Assembly: GCA_013154225.1 (NCBI GenBank)
Contig: JAADCW010000153.1
Coordinates: 1-6,198, forward strand
DNA length: 6,198 nucleotides
Reading direction: 5' to 3'
DNA from: Chloroflexota bacterium
GTDB lineage: Bacteria > Chloroflexota > Anaerolineae > Anaerolineales > DRMV01
A program made the position numbers and the translations under genes. Of this stretch, positions 1-4,613 are shown one piece after another; within the stretch, counting starts at the first letter, position 1; each line of letters opens with the position of its first letter. The notes under the pieces were generated by a model that was given only the letters and a program-made list of their open reading frames with translations, searched no databases and was not told where the DNA came from.

Positions 1-66
1 TGAGCCGTGCCCAAAGGCGGCGCTGGAGGCGCTTGCTTTCTCAACTCCCCTCCTTGTTTTCCTCTC
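1..66. other. Left edge, no supported gene; polypyrimidine tract
   Basis: Two plus frames are open from the window edge, one to a TGA at 85-87 and one to a TAA at 116-118. The tail of an upstream gene therefore cannot be excluded. Neither short translation is recognisable, and both would run into the upstream promoter element at 67-96, so I do not call a gene. Bases about 36-68 are strongly pyrimidine-rich on the plus strand. Confidence 0.3.
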
Positions 67-96
67 CCATTGTCCAAACTCATGTCTGAACATCAG
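67..96 (+). promoter_or_regulatory. Upstream element shared with the LCP promoter (copy 1)
   Basis: This 30-bp stretch matches 4524-4553 at 24 of 30 positions without a gap. The outer blocks CCATTGTCCA and GAACATCAG are identical and all six mismatches lie between them. It ends 11 bp before the -35 hexamer at 108; the second copy ends 9 bp before its own -35. The right half holds a small dyad, TCTGA-ACA-TCAGA (85-97). Position and conservation fit a binding site for a transcription factor acting upstream of RNA polymerase. The factor is unknown, and shared ancestry of the two intergenic regions is an alternative. Confidence 0.55.
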
Positions 97-107
97 AGAG
101 AACGCCC

Positions 108-136
108 TTGACAAGTAATATGATGTGTCCTATAAT
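108..136 (+). promoter_or_regulatory. Consensus sigma70-type promoter
   Basis: A perfect TTGACA (108-113) and a perfect TATAAT (131-136) are separated by 17 bp, the optimal spacing for the housekeeping sigma factor. Transcription should start near base 143, inside the operator at 138-151. The first substantial gene downstream starts at 463, so the transcript would have a leader of about 320 nt. A promoter this close to consensus normally needs a repressor, which fits the overlapping SOS-type operator. Confidence 0.85.
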
Positions 137-137
137 T

Positions 138-151
138 AGAACGCGTGTTCT
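138..151 (+). promoter_or_regulatory. LexA (SOS-box type) operator
   Basis: The site reads AGAAC-GCGT-GTTCT: 5-bp inverted arms around a 4-bp centre. It fits the GAAC-RNRY-GTTC core of the LexA/DinR box known from Bacillus and actinobacteria. It begins two bases after the -10 hexamer and covers the predicted start point, where a bound repressor would block initiation. No lexA gene is in the window, so the organism's own LexA specificity is unknown. Another dyad-binding repressor is possible. Confidence 0.65.
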
Positions 152-218
152 TAGTTTGAGTAAAGCATATGGGCGCTTTTGCTTTTTGTAGCCAGAATGG
201 CAGACAAGCCTTATAGAG

Positions 219-323
219 CATCACGCTGAGCGAAGCGACCAACGGGAGCGCAGTCGAAGCGCCAAAAAGTGCTTTTTCTGCGTTTCGACAGCGATTGCTT
301 CGCAATCTCCACTCAACGCGATG
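219..323. repeat. 105-bp imperfect palindrome, REP/MITE-like
   Basis: Two 44-bp arms (219-262 and 280-323) are inverted copies, best conserved at their outer and inner ends and diverged between. The inner ends GTCGAAGCGC and GCGTTTCGAC can pair over 10 positions with one G-U. Around the centre, AAAAA (264-268) pairs with TTTTT (273-277). Three mismatches near the outer tips are transitions that become G-U pairs in minus-strand RNA. The wording (CTGAGCGAAGCG, CAGTCGAAGCG) recalls palindromic intergenic repeats common in many bacterial genomes; that comparison is from memory. The element lies between the SOS-type promoter and the gene at 463, so it would be transcribed as leader. Confidence 0.6.
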
Positions 324-380
324 GTTTTCCCTTACCCGAAACGCAGGCTTTGTAGAGGTTCTTTTTCCGCTTTATGCGTC

Positions 381-428
381 GCCGCAGCCGTGCTTCCCGA
401 TCTCATCCCCCCCACCAAAGGCTGCGGC
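381..428 (+). promoter_or_regulatory. Stem-loop in the leader before the FtsK-like gene
   Basis: GCCGCAGCC (381-389) and GGCTGCGGC (420-428) are exact inverted copies, giving a 9-bp GC-rich stem around a pyrimidine-rich 30-nt loop with seven consecutive C at 407-413. It ends 22 bases before the ribosome binding site at 451-456. No T-run follows, so it is not a typical intrinsic terminator. It may stabilise the leader or affect translation. Confidence 0.4.
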
Positions 429-450
429 CCCAAAAATTCAACACCACCAA

Positions 451-456
451 AGGAAG
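451..456 (+). promoter_or_regulatory. Ribosome binding site of the FtsK-like gene
   Basis: AGGAAG lies six bases before the ATG at 463. It supports that start over later in-frame ATG codons such as residue 11. Confidence 0.7.
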
Positions 457-462
457 TGACTT

Positions 463-1278
463 ATGTCTGACCCGTGGTCCTTGACAACCCGCATGCAGCA
501 GGTTGTGATTCCTGCACAAGATACAGCAGGCCCTGAACGCCGGGCTTTGGCCAGTTTCACCCCGCGCCCCACAGTGAGCCAGGTGTTGGCCGATTGGGGT
601 CCCTGGCTGTGTTGCATGGGGCTGTTGGGCGTTTGTGACGATGGCATCCCTCTTGCAGCACGCTTTTATGATTGGGAACGCATTTCCCATTTTGTCTTTT
701 ACGCCCAAGACGACACCGTGCTGGCTACCCTGGTCGAACCACTGCTTTACAGCGTCACTGCGCAATATCACGGGCCAGAGCGTTGGCAGTACATCATCCT
801 TTCCGAGGCCAGCACCGATTGGCAGGTGGCGTCTGCGCCCCACTGCAAGGCTTTGGTCAGCCCCTACGACCCCGGCGGCGATGCGGTGATCCCTGAAATG
901 GCCGGCCTGATGGAGCAGAGGCTGTTGGGGCGGCACCGCGGCCCGCGTTATCTGGTGGTTTTGCACGATTTAGGGCGCTATTGGGAACGCATGCACGAAG
1001 ACGCGCGCTACGACTTGGCGCCATTATTGCAGCGTGGGCACGAAGTGGGCATCAACGTCATCGTGACCCTGCGCTATGAGCACTACACCCTCATCCCTGC
1101 CGAAGTGCGGCATTTGTTGCGTCACAAAGTGTATGGCTACGCGGAAAACGCGCGTTTGCCCAACACCAGCGCCTTGCGCGATATTACCAATTTGCTTTAC
1201 TACGATCTCACCCCCTGGCAGGCCTGGGTGCGTTCCAGCGGCCAGTGGGTGCGTTATACAGCACCACAATTAGGATAG
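463..1278 (+). CDS. FtsK/HerA-like pseudo-ATPase, Walker A lost
   Basis: A 271-residue protein whose layout matches the motor core of FtsK/SpoIIIE-type ATPases. Residues 55-77 (LGVCDDGIPLAARF onward) resemble the strand leading to the P-loop. Residues 76-97 (HFVFYAQDDTVLATL and on) sit where HLLIAGTTGSGKS normally lies, but the G-x-G-K-S/T motif is absent. Residues 126-152 (APHCKALVSPYDPGG... LMEQRL) resemble the PH..gvv...E-M-E-R-R segment. Residues 163-170 (YLVVLHDL) are a Walker B-like strand ending in H-D instead of D-E. Residues 196-204 (GINVIVTLR) match the GIHLILATQR sensor strand. There is no obvious signal peptide or membrane segment, so it is probably cytoplasmic and unable to hydrolyse ATP. 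It may be a regulatory or structural relative. The assignment comes from pattern recognition, without a profile search. It is probably driven from the promoter at 108-136 and co-transcribed with the gene nine bases downstream. Confidence 0.7.
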   Translation: MSDPWSLTTRMQQVVIPAQDTAGPERRALASFTPRPTVSQVLADWGPWLCCMGLLGVCDDGIPLAARFYDWERISHFVFYAQDDTVLATLVEPLLYSVTAQYHGPERWQYIILSEASTDWQVASAPHCKALVSPYDPGGDAVIPEMAGLMEQRLLGRHRGPRYLVVLHDLGRYWERMHEDARYDLAPLLQRGHEVGINVIVTLRYEHYTLIPAEVRHLLRHKVYGYAENARLPNTSALRDITNLLYYDLTPWQAWVRSSGQWVRYTAPQLG

Positions 1279-1281
1279 GAG
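1277..1281 (+). promoter_or_regulatory. Ribosome binding site overlapping the upstream stop
   Basis: AGGAG lies six bases before the ATG at 1288 and overlaps the TAG stop (1276-1278) of the FtsK-like gene. This suggests translational coupling of the two genes and fixes the start of the 90-aa protein. Confidence 0.75.
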
Positions 1282-1287
1282 CGCATC

Positions 1288-1560
1288 ATGCGGATAGGGA
1301 TGCTTTGGCTGGATACTTCAACTCAAGACGACTTGGCTACAAAAGTGCGTCGCGCCGCGGCCTATTACCGCCGCAAATATGGGCATCCTCCCACAGTGTG
1401 TTATGTGCATCCCAGCATGTTACCCGGAGAAGCGCAAACTTCGGCAGACACTCAAGGGGTTTTACAAGTGGACGCCATTGAGGTGCGCCCCTTGCACGAC
1501 ATTCTCCCCCAGCATTTGTGGTTAGGGCATCGGGAACCCTCAGCCCGCGCGCCGCAGTGA
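1288..1560 (+). CDS. Small protein of unknown function, partner of the FtsK-like gene
   Basis: A 90-residue protein that I cannot assign to a named family. It opens with a hydrophobic strand, MRIGMLWLDT, then a basic amphipathic helix (residues 14-31, DLATKVRRAAAYYRRKYG), a second strand with a cysteine (PPTVCYVHPSML, 34-45), a variable acidic segment, and a C-terminal strand pair (DAIEVRPLHDILPQHLWLG, 62-80). This alpha/beta pattern suggests a compact soluble fold. The last ten residues (HREPSARAPQ) are low in structure and their codons overlap the end of holA, so the tail may be a recent extension. A strong ribosome binding site and a 9-bp gap show it is the second gene of an operon with the FtsK-like protein, and a physical partnership is plausible. 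I have the impression that similar small proteins occur in Chloroflexota, but this is unverified. Confidence 0.75.
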   Translation: MRIGMLWLDTSTQDDLATKVRRAAAYYRRKYGHPPTVCYVHPSMLPGEAQTSADTQGVLQVDAIEVRPLHDILPQHLWLGHREPSARAPQ

Positions 1561-2529
1561 AGCCAGCAGCAAATCCAGGGCTGTGTCCAGGTCCATTTCG
1601 CCGGTTTTCCAGGCGCGGTCGGTATCGCGCAAGCGGCGGTAGATTTGTGTGAGCCGCGAAGCAGGAAAACGGCGGGCCTGGGGCAAAAGTTTCTGCGCCA
1701 CAAACGGCTTGATGCTCAAGGCTTTGGCAATGCTGTTTTTGTCGGTGAAGCCTAAATCCAAGGCTTCGCGGGTCAGAATCAACAAACGGAACTGCCGCAC
1801 CACCATGCCCCAAATTCGGGGTGTTTCTTCTTGTTGGCGAAGTTGATAGAGCAGGCGCATTGCGCGTTCGGTTTGCCCCAGCGCCATCGCGTCCACCATG
1901 GCAAAAATGTTGGGGTGCTCCATTGCGGGGGTAAGTTCCTGGACGTCTTCCACATCCACCGGGCGGGTGTAACCCACGTAAGCCAGCAGTTTGTGGATTT
2001 CATTGCGGGCCCACTGGGCGTCGCCGTCCACGCGGCGGGCCAGTTCCGCAGCAGCCCGAGGCGTAAACTGCCCGCCTTCTTCCTTGGCCTGGGCTAAAAT
2101 CCAGCGGGTCAGGTCTTTGGGGAGGGTGTAGCCGCGCACAAAGGCCAAAGGGGCGTGTTTTTTGGCCCAGCGAAGCAGCCAATGGTTTTCGGCAAGGTTT
2201 TGGGGTTCGTCCAACACCAGCGCGGTGGAGGGTGGCACTTTGCCCAGCAGTTCCAGGAACGCGGCCCGGTCGGCTTGGCTTTTGAGTTTTGGCATGGCCA
2301 AGGGGCTGAGCACATGCACCAGGCGGCGGGTGGAAAAGAAGGGAATGGTTAGCACTGCATCGTGCAGTTGCGGTAGCGACGCCTTTTCCCCCTCAATGCG
2401 GATGTAATCCAGCGCGGCGTGATGATCTGCACCCAGGCCGCGGCGCAGTTTTTCCAGCGCGCGGGCGCGGGCCTGGCTGTCATCGCCGTAGAAAAGATAA
2501 ACCCGTGGCTTTTCGGAGGTTTGTCCCAT
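1540..2529 (-). CDS. holA: DNA polymerase III delta subunit
   Basis: The 329-residue delta subunit of the clamp loader, which opens the sliding clamp and helps load it at primed DNA. Length is normal for the family. The N-terminal domain opens with YLFYGDDSQARARALEKL (11-28), the degenerate P-loop region of HolA. IPFFSTRRLVHV (62-73) and ALVLDEPQNL (103-112) match conserved strands. LARRVDGDAQWARNEIHKL (163-181) is the typical helix of the second domain. NIFAMVDAMALGQTERAMRLLYQL (207-230) and MVVRQFRLLI (242-251) mark the C-terminal collar domain. The ATG at 2529 follows the upstream stop by 9 bp but has no clear Shine-Dalgarno sequence, so translation may be coupled to the preceding gene. 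It is last in the minus-strand string from smpB. Its 3' end overlaps the convergent 90-aa gene by 21 bp. Confidence 0.95.
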   Translation of the reverse strand: MGQTSEKPRVYLFYGDDSQARARALEKLRRGLGADHHAALDYIRIEGEKASLPQLHDAVLTIPFFSTRRLVHVLSPLAMPKLKSQADRAAFLELLGKVPPSTALVLDEPQNLAENHWLLRWAKKHAPLAFVRGYTLPKDLTRWILAQAKEEGGQFTPRAAAELARRVDGDAQWARNEIHKLLAYVGYTRPVDVEDVQELTPAMEHPNIFAMVDAMALGQTERAMRLLYQLRQQEETPRIWGMVVRQFRLLILTREALDLGFTDKNSIAKALSIKPFVAQKLLPQARRFPASRLTQIYRRLRDTDRAWKTGEMDLDTALDLLLASLRRAG

Positions 2530-2538
2530 AGGCCGGTG

Positions 2539-3042
2539 TTACCCGCGGGTGAGCACCCGATGGGCGGTCATTTTGCCCCGTCGGGAGGGCATGACTTTGA
2601 CCACTTCCAACCCTTCTGGCGTGCCCGAAGTGGTGACTTTTTCCTGGAGCAGAAAGCCCAAAGGCTGGGAAAACATCAGCGCCACTGTGCCAAACATGAT
2701 GGCCAGGGGCACGCGGTCGAGTTTGTCTCGCCAGCGCCGCCCCGCGCCCAGCATGGCCAGCGCCCCGGCCAGCGCGGCAAGCCCGCCCGAAACCAGATAG
2801 TTGGTGCCACAGCCAGGGTGGATGGCCAGCCGATGCTCGCCTTTGTGCAAACGCTCCAGGGCTTCTTGCACTGCGGCTTCCACTTCCTCGGTGGGCACGT
2901 CGCCCAACAGCCAAAAGCCTTCGGGGTCAGAGTGCCCAGCCAAGAAGATGTCGGGATGGCGTTGAGAAAGCAGGTGAATGGTCGCGTGTTCCAAGCCGTG
3001 GTTACGGCGTACACGGGAATACAGTTCGGCCAGGGTGGGCAT
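2539..3042 (-). CDS. DUF6391-like membrane protein
   Basis: A 167-residue protein of unknown function resembling DUF6391 (recognised from memory). Residues 12-28 (RRNHGLEHATIHLLSQR) contain the hallmark H-G-L-E-H with three histidines at 15, 19 and 23, one helical turn apart. Residues 72-87 (LAIHPGCGTNYLVSGG) hold a second conserved block with H75, C78 and N81. These blocks could bind a metal, but that is inference. Two likely membrane segments follow: about 82-101, rich in Gly and Ala, and 112-133. The soluble N-terminal part is therefore probably anchored at the membrane by a hairpin. The ATG at 3042 has GAGG six to seven bases upstream. The gene lies 45 bp after the 269-aa gene and 9 bp before holA, so it is probably in their transcript; no functional link to replication is apparent. 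Confidence 0.8.
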   Translation of the reverse strand: MPTLAELYSRVRRNHGLEHATIHLLSQRHPDIFLAGHSDPEGFWLLGDVPTEEVEAAVQEALERLHKGEHRLAIHPGCGTNYLVSGGLAALAGALAMLGAGRRWRDKLDRVPLAIMFGTVALMFSQPLGFLLQEKVTTSGTPEGLEVVKVMPSRRGKMTAHRVLTRG

Positions 3043-3087
3043 GGTATCCTCACACTAAGGGACAAATTGAGGGGCAAGAGCCTAGGG

Positions 3088-3897
3088 TTACCAGGGCAGG
3101 TCAGGAGGGCACGTGCGCACTTGCGAGCGCTGCCCGACGCGTTTGTACATGGTCACGCCCGTGAACGGCACGCCCAGGATGCCATCGTGAATGGCCCACG
3201 AGCGCAGGCGGATGCTGTTGGCAGCTTCGGGGCGGCGGAAGGGGGTACTGCCGTCCAGCCGGGGGAGCAGGTCGCCGCCGGGAGAAAAACCGCGTTGGAT
3301 GCGTTCCATGAAGGCACGCCCCTTTTGGTAGCCAAAGCCGTAGCGTTCAAAGAGCACCGCGTTGTGGTAATACAGCGGTTCGGCAAAATACATGCGCTGC
3401 CCCATGCTTTGCACAAATTGTTCAAACGTGGCAATGGCATGGGGAAGCATCCGCAAACCGCGGCGGATTTGCCCAGGGGCCAGGCCAGCTTCCAGCGCGG
3501 CGCGTTCGGCTTCCAGGTTGCGGGCCTGGGTGCCGAATTTGGTAGGGCGTCCGTCGGGCAAGCGGTCGACGTCGAAGCGGGGCGCGTCGGGGTCGTTGAT
3601 GATGTAAAGCAAAATGTGCAAATGGCCGCTGAGGGAATCGGCCAAGTGCGCATACAGCACAGGGTCGGGGAAGCCATAGCGGTGATAGACCGCCAGTTCT
3701 ACGGTAGAAGACCCCGCGGGCGCGCGCAGGGTGAACAGCGGTCGGCCTTGCGCGTCCACCAGGTAGGGGTTGAGCCCAAACCGTTCCAGCAATGCCGGCG
3801 GCACGGTGCGGAGGTAAATTTCCCGCTTTTCGGCTTCCGGCAAGCGGTTGATGGCTCCGATGGAGGAGGGAATGCGCTCAATATCGGCGGAGTTCAC
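3088..3897 (-). CDS. Conserved-looking protein of unknown function
   Basis: About 269 residues if translation starts at the GTG at 3897, overlapping the end of smpB by 20 bp. The frame stays open further upstream, but that part lies inside smpB, so an earlier start is unlikely. A TTG at 3843 with GGAG 11 bases upstream is an alternative. I do not recognise a family. Visible blocks, numbered from the GTG, are a charged N-terminus with LPEAEKREIYLRTVP (19-33), a strand-rich region with GHLHILLYIINDPDAPRFDVD (91-111), a helical stretch (128-166), and an aromatic C-terminal block: YYHNAVLFERYGFGY (176-190), FSPGG (204-208), LDGSTPFRRP (214-223) and SWAIHDGILG (233-242). The VLFERYGFGY stretch faintly recalls the end of a GNAT acetyltransferase fold, which is speculation. 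It is soluble, with no signal peptide. Balanced composition and operon position argue that it is a real gene. Confidence 0.75.
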   Translation of the reverse strand: MNSADIERIPSSIGAINRLPEAEKREIYLRTVPPALLERFGLNPYLVDAQGRPLFTLRAPAGSSTVELAVYHRYGFPDPVLYAHLADSLSGHLHILLYIINDPDAPRFDVDRLPDGRPTKFGTQARNLEAERAALEAGLAPGQIRRGLRMLPHAIATFEQFVQSMGQRMYFAEPLYYHNAVLFERYGFGYQKGRAFMERIQRGFSPGGDLLPRLDGSTPFRRPEAANSIRLRSWAIHDGILGVPFTGVTMYKRVGQRSQVRTCPPDLPW

Positions 3898-4330
3898 GTT
3901 GAATTTCTCGCTCCATCTCTCGGCGGGCGATTTCTGCGCGTTTGTCGTATTTCTTCTTCCCGCGCGCAACCGCAATTTCTACCTTGGCTTTGCCGTCTTT
4001 CAAATACATCCGTAGAGGAACGATGGTGACGCCCTTTTGACGCACCTTGTTCCACAAACGGAGGATTTCTTGCTTGTGCAGTAACAGTTTGCGTGGACGT
4101 TTGGGCTCGTGGTTGAAGTGGCTGGCCGATTCATAGGGCGCGATGTGCGCGCCGATGAGCCAGGCTTCCAGGTTGTCGTCAATGCGCACAAAAGCCTCTT
4201 TCAAACTGACGCGCCCAGCCCGCACCGACTTGATTTCACTGCCCTGAAGCACAATGCCGGCTTCGTAGGTTTCGTCAATGAAATAGTCGTGCAGTGCTTT
4301 GCGATTGGTGGCGACCACGCGAATGCTCAT
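3878..4330 (-). CDS. smpB: SsrA-binding protein SmpB
   Basis: A 150-residue protein, normal length for SmpB. It binds tmRNA and brings it to stalled ribosomes, so that the nascent peptide is tagged and the ribosome released. Hallmarks are the N-terminal NRKALHDYFIDETYEAGIVLQGSEIKSVR (9-37) with the G-[TS]-E-[VI]-K-S-x-R signature, HEPKRPRKLLLHKQEI (74-89), GVTIVPLRMYLKDGKAKVEIAVARGKKKYDKR (100-131), and a basic C-terminal tail to residue 150 that enters the empty mRNA channel. The ATG at 4330 matches the usual N-terminus. It is the first gene of the minus-strand string. No ribosome binding site precedes the ATG, and a TAGAAT hexamer lies six bases upstream, which would suit a leaderless message. 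The tmRNA gene itself is not in the window. Confidence 0.97.
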   Translation of the reverse strand: MSIRVVATNRKALHDYFIDETYEAGIVLQGSEIKSVRAGRVSLKEAFVRIDDNLEAWLIGAHIAPYESASHFNHEPKRPRKLLLHKQEILRLWNKVRQKGVTIVPLRMYLKDGKAKVEIAVARGKKKYDKRAEIARREMEREIQRELRRY

Positions 4331-4336
4331 ACGGCT

Positions 4337-4342
4337 ATTCTA
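4337..4342 (-). promoter_or_regulatory. Possible -10 element of smpB (leaderless)
   Basis: On the minus strand TAGAAT ends six bases before the smpB ATG, placing the predicted start point on the A of ATG. No good -35 hexamer lies 16-18 bp upstream, and there is no Shine-Dalgarno sequence. The call therefore rests on one hexamer. Confidence 0.3.
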
Positions 4343-4523
4343 TCACGTGTCGTTTAAAGGCAGGATGAAAAAGCACGCGAGAGGCTGCGCAGGGAATGCC
4401 CTTGCCCATGCGTTCACCAGTGGGAGGCGAAGGGGCCACCGAGCCTAAGCAGGGCAGCGAGGGAAAAGTGAGGGCGTTTGGTGTTTACTTCAATTTATTG
4501 GCTTACAAACAAATGCAAAAAAT
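4343..4523. other. Divergent intergenic region, no gene seen
   Basis: Between smpB and the LCP promoter element I see no coding pattern or RNA gene. The left part (about 4376-4475) is G-rich on the plus strand and the right part is AT-rich, with an A-run at 4516-4522 next to the shared upstream element. A short plus-strand frame at 4396-4578 has no ribosome binding site or recognisable product. Confidence 0.5.
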
Positions 4524-4553
4524 CCATTGTCCAGGCTTTTATCCGAACATCAG
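4524..4553 (+). promoter_or_regulatory. Upstream element shared with the SOS-type promoter (copy 2)
   Basis: The second copy of the 30-bp element at 67-96, again with identical CCATTGTCCA and GAACATCAG blocks. It ends 9 bp before the -35 hexamer at 4563, close to the 11 bp seen in copy 1. Its small dyad is less perfect (TCCGA-ACA-TCAGG). It probably binds the same unknown regulator. Confidence 0.55.
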
Positions 4554-4562
4554 GCACGCGCC

Positions 4563-4592
4563 TTGCATCGGAAGGTAGGTCAATGTTATACT
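4563..4592 (+). promoter_or_regulatory. Sigma70-type promoter of the LCP gene
   Basis: TTGCAT (4563-4568) and TATACT (4587-4592) are separated by 18 bp. The start point would fall near 4599, giving a leader of about 15 nt with GGAG at 4601-4604. Because the promoter lies inside the longer TTG-initiated frame from 4527, it supports translation starting at 4614. No LexA-type dyad overlaps it. Confidence 0.65.
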
Positions 4593-4600
4593 GGCTTTTT

Positions 4601-4604
4601 GGAG
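4601..4604 (+). promoter_or_regulatory. Ribosome binding site deciding the LCP start
   Basis: GGAG nine bases before the ATG at 4614. The alternative TTG at 4527 lies upstream of the -10 hexamer and has no such site. Confidence 0.6.
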
Positions 4605-4613
4605 TGGTTCTTT

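Noticed and set aside
169..216. 15-aa plus-strand frame (MGAFAFCSQNGRQAL) soon after the promoter
   Set aside because: It starts 26 bases after the predicted start point but has only a weak GAG for ribosome binding and no similarity I recognise. A leader peptide is possible but unsupported.
93..305. 70-codon minus-strand frame
   Set aside because: It runs through the palindromic repeat, the operator and the promoter; repeats of this type often yield spurious frames.
391..456. Possible pairing of CTTCC in the 390-419 loop with the AGGAAG ribosome binding site
   Set aside because: Only five base pairs are available, too few to claim sequestration.
403..966. 187-codon open frame on the minus strand
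   Set aside because: Antisense to the FtsK-like gene, with no ribosome binding site or domain.
3898..3975. N-terminal extension of the 269-aa protein to the ATG at 3975
   Set aside because: It is the shadow of the smpB C-terminus in another frame and adds a non-conserved basic stretch.
2419..4029. 536-codon open frame on the plus strand
   Set aside because: It lies antisense to holA, the DUF6391-like gene, the 269-aa gene and part of smpB. Its translation is His/Gln/Gly/Arg-rich without domains, as expected for the shadow of high-GC genes.
4344..4349. CACGTG palindrome near smpB
   Set aside because: A single 6-bp palindrome is expected by chance and has no second site.
4527..4613. 29-residue N-terminal extension of the LCP protein from a TTG
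   Set aside because: The promoter hexamers and ribosome binding site lie inside it, and the ATG at 4614 gives a normal basic N-terminus before the membrane segment.
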